14,896 nt of DNA from Aeolococcus sp035552595 (GTDB taxonomy: Bacteria; Chloroflexota; Dormibacteria; Aeolococcales; Aeolococcaceae). Positions 7,488-12,416 of this stretch are shown here, piece by piece (the first letter of the stretch is position 1; each line of letters starts with the position of its first letter). The notes beneath the pieces were generated by a model. That model had not been told where the DNA came from and ran no database searches. It saw only the letters and a program-made list of their open reading frames with translations. A program made the translations under genes and the position numbers. Where the stretch lies: positions 1-14,896 of the forward strand of contig DASZKZ010000066.1 of the NCBI GenBank assembly GCA_035552595.1. The letters are read 5' to 3'.

Positions 7488-8242
7488 CATCTCCCTCCCA
7501 CGGCGAGCTGCCGCGGCGTTGCGTGGATGCCGCATTCCTTGTCGACTCCGTCCTCCCACCACCAGCGCCCCGCGCGCACCGGCTCGCCGGCGGCCACCGG
7601 CCGTGTGCAGGGGTCACAGCCGATGCTGCGGTAGCCGAGCGCGTACAGCGGGTGCTCGGGGACGTGATGCCCGCGCAGGTAGGCGCTCACCTCGTCGTCG
7701 CTCCATGCGGCCAGCGGGTTGAGCTTGACGATGTCGCGATGGCGGGGGTCGCGCTCGATCGAGGCGGTGCCCGCCCTTCCGTCCGACTGCGCCCGGCGCA
7801 GCCCGCTCATCCAGCAGTCGACATCGCGCAGCGCGCGTTCCAGCGGAGCCACCTTGCGGATGTGGCAGCACTCCAGGCGGAGCTCGGCCGACTCGCGGAA
7901 GGGGTTGGCACCGTGCTCACTGGAGAAGAGGTCCAGCTCCGCGCCGTTGGGATGGATCACCTCCAGGTTGCGCCCCCAGTGCGCGCGCAGCATGTCGAGA
8001 TAGCGCAGCGTGGCCTCGGGGAGACGGCCGGTGTCGATGGTGAGCACGCGGACTCCGGGGTCGAGCGCGATCGCCATGTCGGCGACGGCCACACCTTCGG
8101 CCTGGAGGCCCGTCACCACCACCCGCCGCTCGGGCGCGAAGCGGTCCAGCGCCCAGGCGATCAGCTCGCCGGCGGGTGCGCCCCCGAGGCGAGCGGCGGC
8201 GCCGTCGAGCTCGGTGTCGGAGAGGGTTCCCGGCTCGGTCAC
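7487..8242 (-). CDS. cysH: Phosphoadenylyl/adenylyl-sulfate reductase, APS-reductase (iron-sulfur) type
   Basis: Reduces activated sulfate to sulfite with thioredoxin-type reductant. The 251-residue protein has C125-C126 (ECCHIRK), C209-x2-C212 (GCDPC) and the catalytic cysteine in KECGIH (C237). The CC...CxxC set ligates a [4Fe-4S] cluster and is the known mark of bacterial and plant APS reductases; E. coli-type PAPS reductases lack it. Other family motifs are VDCWMSGLRRAQS (141-153) and KLNPLAAWSDDEV (173-185). The GTG at 8242 overlaps the sat stop by 4 bp (GTGA), implying translational coupling. The 3' end interleaves with the cysC start. Substrate preference for APS is inferred from the cysteines. 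Confidence 0.93.
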   Translation of the reverse strand: MTEPGTLSDTELDGAAARLGGAPAGELIAWALDRFAPERRVVVTGLQAEGVAVADMAIALDPGVRVLTIDTGRLPEATLRYLDMLRAHWGRNLEVIHPNGAELDLFSSEHGANPFRESAELRLECCHIRKVAPLERALRDVDCWMSGLRRAQSDGRAGTASIERDPRHRDIVKLNPLAAWSDDEVSAYLRGHHVPEHPLYALGYRSIGCDPCTRPVAAGEPVRAGRWWWEDGVDKECGIHATPRQLAVGGR

Positions 8243-9402
8243 GGAGCCACCTCGGCGACGCCGCTGTAGGCCTCGCGCAGGATGGCGGCCACCTCCGGGC
8301 GGCTGAACTCGGGAGGCACCTCCCCGCCGTCGCGGAGCAGCTGGCGCACCGCCGTACCGCTGAGCACCAGCCGGGCCTCTCGATCGTGCGGACAGGTTCG
8401 ATCACTGGCCACCGCGGCGCATCTGCGGCAGAAGAACGTGTGCTCGAACTTGAAGGCGATGAAGCCGAGCCGTCCGCCGCCGCCGAGCTCGTCGTAGAGG
8501 CTCTGCGCGTCGTAGGTCCCGTAGTAGCTGCCCACCCCCGCGGCGTCGCGGCCGATGATGAAGTGCGAGCACCCGTAGTTGCGCCGCACCAGGCCATGAT
8601 GGATCGCCTCGCGCGGCCCCGCGTAGCGCATCGCCGAGTCGAAGGTGCCCAGCACGACGCGCTCCGGGGGGTAGTAGCCGTCGAGCAGGGCGCGATAGCA
8701 GCGCAGGCGAACGTCGGCGGGCACGTCCTCGTCCTTGGTCACGCCCACCAGCGGGTGGAGGAAGAGGCCGTCCACCTGCTCCAGCGCCACCTTGGTGAGG
8801 TACTCGTGGGCGCGGTGTACGGGGTTGCGCGTCTGGAAGGCCACCACCGTCGACCAGTCGCGCGCCAGGAACTCGGAGCGCGCCTGCGCCGGTGTCAGAG
8901 CCAGGTCGGGGACGGGTTGCGTGACCACCTCGATGGCTCCCCCGACCAGGGTGTTGCCCTCCTGGAAGAGACGCTGCACGCCGGGGTGGGCGGTGTCGGT
9001 GGTGCGGTACACGGCGTCCGCCTCGCGCGCCGCATCCCGCTGGTGGACGTCGGCGACGGTGAGCGCTCCGCGCAGCCGCCCGGTCTCGTCGCGCAGGGCG
9101 ATCTCGTCGCCGGCGCTCAGCGAGCTCGCCAGCGTGCTCTCGACCGGCAGCGTGATGGGCATGGTCCACGGGGTGCCGTCGGCCAGCTCGGCGCGGTCCA
9201 CGACGGAGTCGTAGTCGGCCTTGGTGAGGAAGCCGGTCAGAGGCGAGTACGCCCCCGTGCCGAGGAGGTCGAGGTCGGCGACCGCCGCCGCCGGCAGCGT
9301 CAGCGAGGGCATGCAGCGCGCACGTTCCACGAGGTCGTCGAGCGCGGCCCCGTCGACGCGACGCTGCACGAGCACGCCACCGAGCGGCTCGATGAGTGTC
9401 AT
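8239..9402 (-). CDS. sat: Sulfate adenylyltransferase (ATP sulfurylase), Sat/Met3 type
   Basis: Makes APS from ATP and sulfate, the first step of assimilation. The 387-residue protein has the usual length for the homomeric bacterial enzyme, so no cysD/cysN pair is needed. Active-site motifs are QTRNPVHRAH (190-199), GVTKDEDVPADVR (220-232), MRYAGPREAIHHG (258-270) and GRDAAGVG (284-291). C325-x2-C328-x8-C337-P-H resembles the zinc site of this family. I chose the ATG at 9402 because MTLIEPLGGVLVQR is the typical N-terminus; the upstream in-frame codons do not resemble the family. No clear Shine-Dalgarno precedes it, which is notable after so long a leader. Its stop overlaps cysH. It is the first gene after the 318-bp leader with uORF and hairpins, so its expression is probably controlled there. 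Confidence 0.95.
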   Translation of the reverse strand: MTLIEPLGGVLVQRRVDGAALDDLVERARCMPSLTLPAAAVADLDLLGTGAYSPLTGFLTKADYDSVVDRAELADGTPWTMPITLPVESTLASSLSAGDEIALRDETGRLRGALTVADVHQRDAAREADAVYRTTDTAHPGVQRLFQEGNTLVGGAIEVVTQPVPDLALTPAQARSEFLARDWSTVVAFQTRNPVHRAHEYLTKVALEQVDGLFLHPLVGVTKDEDVPADVRLRCYRALLDGYYPPERVVLGTFDSAMRYAGPREAIHHGLVRRNYGCSHFIIGRDAAGVGSYYGTYDAQSLYDELGGGGRLGFIAFKFEHTFFCRRCAAVASDRTCPHDREARLVLSGTAVRQLLRDGGEVPPEFSRPEVAAILREAYSGVAEVAP

Positions 9403-9598
9403 CGGGGTGGGCCTGCGGGCTTCCAATCGGCTGCTGGCATCTGTCCCGTCCTCACTGGTGATGGCGTGCGGCGTGCGGCGACGATCTGTCGGTGGGGGCG
9501 CAATCCTTCGGCTGAAGGATGAGATCACGCAGCTGTGCGACTGCGTGGGCTGCGCCGACGGCGTGACCGCGGTGTGCGGTCAGCGATCGACTGCGCTG

Positions 9599-9682
9599 CT
9601 AGCGCAGCCGACAGAGCTCGGTGCCACAGCGACCGTGGTCGAGCCACAGCCTGCGTGTGAGCGAGTCACCCTGTACTGGCAT
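9599..9682 (-). CDS. Putative cysteine-containing leader peptide (27-aa uORF)
   Basis: A 27-codon ORF starts at an ATG 6 nt after a -10 box, with no Shine-Dalgarno, so it is probably translated from a leaderless transcript. Its C-terminal part reads RRLWLDHGRCGTELCRLR and ends at TAG. The D-x2-R-x4-LCR spacing matches, from memory, the actinobacterial 'putative leader peptide' family (typically RRHxDLxRxxxxLCR) found before sulfur-metabolism genes. Cysteine codons are 19 (9628-9626) and 24 (9613-9611). The coding region overlaps the bulged stem at 9616-9644, and the stop codon lies at the loop of the hairpin at 9591-9607. A ribosome pausing at Cys codons would alter the following RNA structure. 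The proposed role is sensing cysteine supply and tuning sat-cysHC-sulfite reductase-cysG. Translation is inferred. Confidence 0.55.
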   Translation of the reverse strand: MPVQGDSLTRRLWLDHGRCGTELCRLR

Positions 9683-9688
9683 GCGCAG

Positions 9689-9694
9689 ATCGTA
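9689..9694 (-). promoter_or_regulatory. Candidate -10 box for the sat transcript
   Basis: TACGAT fits the TANNNT -10 consensus of high-GC bacteria. The usual initiation point about 7 nt downstream falls on the A of the uORF ATG at 9682, predicting a leaderless mRNA. No clear -35 element is visible, which is not unusual for such promoters. Confidence 0.5.
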
Positions 9695-9720
9695 TTCGAT
9701 ACCACGCGCGCCGCGTCGTC

Positions 9721-10485
9721 TCACCGCAACCTGGCGATCTCAGCGAGCAGCGATGCCGCCATCTCGGGGCGGCAGACGAGGAGGTCCGGCATGCTGACGT
9801 CGCGCTGGTTGTAGATCAGCGCACTGCCGTCGAGGCGCGACGCGTGCAGCCCGGCGGCGAGGGCGACGCCGACCGGGGCCGCCGAGTCCCACTGCAGCTG
9901 GCCGCCCGCGTGGACGTAGGCGTCCACCGCGCCGAGCACCACCGCCGCCGTCTTGGCGCCGGCTGACCCCATGGCCACCAGGTCGGCGCCGAGTGCCTCC
10001 GCCAGAGCTCCCGCCAGCTCAGGGGGCCGGGTGCGGCTGACCGCGATCCGGTGCACCGGGGCGCCCAGCCGCGAGGCCGGCACCGGGCGGCCCGTGGACA
10101 GCAGCAGGCGCTGCGCCGGCAGGGCCACCGCCGCCGCGATCACCTGCCCGGCGGCGACGAGCGCCACGTGCACGGCCCAATCGGCGCGGCCGGGCTCGGC
10201 GAACTCCCGGGTGCCGTCGAGCGGATCGATGATCCAGGCCCGCCGCGCCCGGAGGCGGCGACCGTCGTCGACCGTCTCCTCGGAGAGCACGGCGTCGTCC
10301 GGGAAGCGGTGGGCCAGCTCGGCCATGAGCAGCTGGTTGGCCGCGGCGTCGCCGCTGCGGCCGAGCTCGCGGCCGTCGCCGTCCCAGCTCTCGCGCAAGC
10401 GCTGGAGCAGCGCTCCCGCCCCCTCGGCGAGCGCCGCCGCCGCCTCATGGTCGGCGGGGCCGGCGAGCGGCGGCGCGGCGCTCAC
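9721..10485 (-). CDS. cysQ: 3'(2'),5'-bisphosphate nucleotidase CysQ (inositol monophosphatase family)
   Basis: Hydrolyses PAP, and in some organisms PAPS, to AMP or APS. The 254-residue protein has the metal-binding motifs of the IMPase superfamily: SEE (68-70), WIIDPLDGTREF (84-95) and QWDSAAPVG (198-206). It lacks membrane segments, so it acts in the cytoplasm. The GTG at 10485 overlaps the upstream LysR stop by 4 bp (GTGA); a longer reading upstream is only antisense-type sequence inside the regulator gene. Its placement with cysC fits a PAPS-producing, PAP-clearing module. Whether it prefers PAP over inositol phosphates cannot be told from sequence alone, but the cys context makes CysQ the best call. 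Confidence 0.87.
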   Translation of the reverse strand: MSAAPPLAGPADHEAAAALAEGAGALLQRLRESWDGDGRELGRSGDAAANQLLMAELAHRFPDDAVLSEETVDDGRRLRARRAWIIDPLDGTREFAEPGRADWAVHVALVAAGQVIAAAVALPAQRLLLSTGRPVPASRLGAPVHRIAVSRTRPPELAGALAEALGADLVAMGSAGAKTAAVVLGAVDAYVHAGGQLQWDSAAPVGVALAAGLHASRLDGSALIYNQRDVSMPDLLVCRPEMAASLLAEIARLR

Positions 10486-11381
10486 GGCATGGCCAGGGTG
10501 CGCAGATGGTCCCAGAGGGCCTGGGTGGCCGGGGTGCGCAGCCCAGCTCTCGACGCTGCCAGGTAGACCTGCGCGACCCGGCGACCGGACAGGGGCAGCA
10601 CCACCAGCCGCCCCGCGTCGATGTCGCCCTGCACCACCGACTGGGGCATCACCGCAAAGCCCAGGCCGGCGAACAGCGCCGCCATCAGAGCCCCCTCCTC
10701 CAGCTCCAGGGTGCGGGCCCCGTCGGCGCGACCGCGCAGCATGCGATCGGCATGGTCGCGGGTGCCGCTGCCCCGTTCGTGGGCGAGGAGCCGGTGCTTG
10801 GCGAGGTTCTCCGCGGACCAGGGAGCGGCGGCCAGGGGATGCTGCGCGGCCGCCACCGCGACCAGCTGGGTCCGCTCCAGCACGATCGTCTCGAGTCCCG
10901 GCCCGTGCACCTCCGATCCCAGGAACACGACGTCGGCGTCGCCGCTGTGGAGCATCGAGGTCATGCTCTCCACGGAAGCCAGCCGGATGGCGATGTCGAC
11001 CATGGGGTGGGCCTGGACGAAGGGGGCCAGCCACCCGGAGAGACGGTGGGCACCGATGACGTGGCCGGCCCCCACCGAGATCTCGCCGGCGTCGAAGGCC
11101 AGGTACCCGGCGGTGAGCTGCTCCACCTGGTCGGCCACTTCGAGGACCCGCCTGGCCAGCTGGCGGACGCCGCGGCCCACGTCGGTGAGGCGCACGTTGC
11201 GCCCCACCCGGTGCAGGAGGGGAACCCCCAGGGCACGTTCCAGGCGGTGCACCTGGCTGCTCACGGACCCCTGGGAGAGGCCGAGCCGGACCGCCGCCTC
11301 GGTGAGGTGCTCCCGCTCGGCGACCGCCAGGAAGGTGTGCAGCTGGTCCAGGGTGAAACGCGGCCGGCGGTGCCCGGGCAT
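10482..11381 (-). CDS. LysR-family transcriptional regulator of the cys cluster
   Basis: A 299-residue LysR-type regulator. The winged helix-turn-helix covers about residues 9-68 (FTLDQLHTFLAVAEREHLTE, then LSQGSVSSQVHRLERALG). The periplasmic-binding-like effector domain covers about 95-295. The ATG at 11381 is preceded by a GA-rich site (GGGGGAAGG). The gene is divergent from the TauE-type transporter and overlaps cysQ by 4 bp, so it probably regulates both directions from the shared 129-bp region containing inverted repeats. A CysB/Cbl-like role is suggested by context only. The effector could be O-acetylserine, APS or another sulfur metabolite; nothing in the sequence decides this. Confidence 0.88.
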   Translation of the reverse strand: MPGHRRPRFTLDQLHTFLAVAEREHLTEAAVRLGLSQGSVSSQVHRLERALGVPLLHRVGRNVRLTDVGRGVRQLARRVLEVADQVEQLTAGYLAFDAGEISVGAGHVIGAHRLSGWLAPFVQAHPMVDIAIRLASVESMTSMLHSGDADVVFLGSEVHGPGLETIVLERTQLVAVAAAQHPLAAAPWSAENLAKHRLLAHERGSGTRDHADRMLRGRADGARTLELEEGALMAALFAGLGFAVMPQSVVQGDIDAGRLVVLPLSGRRVAQVYLAASRAGLRTPATQALWDHLRTLAMP

Positions 11382-11510
11382 GGACCTTCCCCCAACGGAC
11401 AGTTCGTGTTAAGAGAACGGAATCATACGATTCAGTCCGTAGATACGAGGCTTGCCCATCCCTCAGACTGCCGCCTCGACGGATCCGGTGCCGACCAGAG
11501 GGGATTGGCG
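11382..11510. promoter_or_regulatory. Divergent LysR/TauE control region with nested inverted repeats
   Basis: Three dyads are nested between the two starts: ACGGAC (11395-11400) with GTCCGT (11435-11440); GTTC-N9-GAAC (11402-11418), which contains a T-N11-A core typical of LysR sites; and GAATC-N4-GATTC (11420-11433). TATGAT on the minus strand (11427-11422) and TACGAT on the plus strand (11426-11431) are plausible overlapping -10 boxes, so a regulator bound here could affect both genes. The patch is AT-rich compared with its surroundings. Confidence 0.5.
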
Positions 11511-12413
11511 ATGAGCCTCGACGTTGCGGTGGTGTTGGGAGCCTTCATCGTCGGCATTGCCGTCGGGCTCACCGGCATGGGCGGGGGAGCGCTGATGACC
11601 CCGGTGCTGGTCATCCTCTTCCGGGTCCAGCCGCTGGCGGCGGTGTCGAGCGACCTGGTCGCCTCCTTCCTGATGAAGCCCTTCGGGGGTGCCATCCATC
11701 TTCGCCGGGGCACTGTCCACTGGGACCTGGTCGGCTGGCTCTGCCTGGGGTCGGTTCCCCTGGCGTTCCTCGGCGCTCTGCTGCTCCACGTGCTCGGCAC
11801 GGGCCGAGGCATCCAGAACCTCATCCAAGTTCTCCTCGGCCTCACCCTGCTGATCGCCGCCGCGGCGCTGGCGATCCGTGAGGTGCTGATCCGCCGGCGG
11901 CGCCAGGATGACGAGCTCGGTGACCTGGATCGATCGGCCATCCGCCCCCGGCGCCTGGCCACCGTGGCCGTCGGGGCGCTGGGCGGTCTCATCGTCGGGG
12001 TCACCTCGGTCGGGTCGGGGACCCTGATCGTGGTTCTCCTCCTCTGGCTGTACCCGGCGATGAGGACCCGCGACATCGTCGGTACCGACCTGGTTCAGGC
12101 GATCCCCCTGGTGGGCTCGGCCGCGCTCGGACACCTGCTCTTCGGCAACGTCCAGCTGGGTCTCACCAGCTCGTTGGTGATCGGCAGCGTTCCGGGTGTG
12201 ATCCTGGGCGCGCAGATCTCGTCGCGCGCCGGCGGCCGGGTGATCCGCCCGGTGCTGGCGCTGGTGCTGCTGGCATCCGGTCTCAAGCTTCTCGCCGTGG
12301 GGACCGCGACGCTGGGGGTCGTCGTCCTGGGCGCCGCCCTGCTGGTGCTCGGCAGCGCCGCGGTGGGAAGGGCGCGGGCGCTCAGCGCCGCGGTGGCCAG
12401 CCGGGCGTCGTAG
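11511..12413 (+). CDS. TauE/SafE-family transporter, probably for sulfate, sulfite or a sulfonate
   Basis: A 300-residue polytopic membrane protein of the TauE/SafE (DUF81) family. Two related halves are visible: GLTGMGGGALMTPVLVI (19-35) and GVTSVGSGTLIVVLLL (163-178), each in a hydrophobic run, separated by a charged cytoplasmic loop (about 124-150). There are about eight membrane segments. The ATG at 11511 has GAGGGG upstream, and the frame before it is antisense to the LysR gene. Members export sulfite or sulfoacetate; a family member in the Corynebacterium glutamicum cys cluster (CysZ) is a sulfate permease. No ABC sulfate transporter is present here, so sulfate uptake is a reasonable guess; sulfite export to relieve toxicity is the alternative. 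It converges on the next gene with a 3-bp gap. Confidence 0.85.
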   Translation: MSLDVAVVLGAFIVGIAVGLTGMGGGALMTPVLVILFRVQPLAAVSSDLVASFLMKPFGGAIHLRRGTVHWDLVGWLCLGSVPLAFLGALLLHVLGTGRGIQNLIQVLLGLTLLIAAAALAIREVLIRRRRQDDELGDLDRSAIRPRRLATVAVGALGGLIVGVTSVGSGTLIVVLLLWLYPAMRTRDIVGTDLVQAIPLVGSAALGHLLFGNVQLGLTSSLVIGSVPGVILGAQISSRAGGRVIRPVLALVLLASGLKLLAVGTATLGVVVLGAALLVLGSAAVGRARALSAAVASRAS

Positions 12414-12416
12414 CCC

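Larger units (their letters stand above)
9403..9720 (-). promoter_or_regulatory. Structured leader region upstream of sat
   Basis: This 318-bp gap between cysQ and sat holds, in transcription order, a -10 box, a 27-codon uORF and a chain of hairpins, then ~100 nt with no evident structure before the sat ATG. Perfect 7-bp stems are at 9591-9607 (loop 3), 9564-9582 (loop 5), 9526-9547 (loop 8) and 9503-9520 (loop 4). A minor 4-bp stem is at 9553-9563 and a bulged stem at 9616-9644. The last 7-bp stem is AT-rich, ATCCTTC / GAAGGAT. The arms share CTGCG/CGCAG cores and can re-pair. I recognise no known riboswitch consensus. Confidence 0.6.

Noticed and set aside
8176..9522. Plus-strand open frame of 448 codons opposite sat and its leader
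   Set aside because: Antisense shadow of sat with no domain and no ribosome-binding site; the sat motifs are unambiguous on the other strand.
9580..9627. Second short minus-strand ORF in the sat leader (GTG start, 15 codons)
   Set aside because: It overlaps the better-placed 27-codon uORF in another frame, has a weak start context and no family resemblance.
9403..9720. Known SAM, SAH or cobalamin riboswitch before sat
   Set aside because: The hairpin order and the linkers do not match any consensus I know.
11409..11459. 16-codon minus-strand ORF starting MGKPRIYG upstream of the LysR gene
   Set aside because: No cysteine, no ribosome-binding site and it crosses the dyad region; probably chance.
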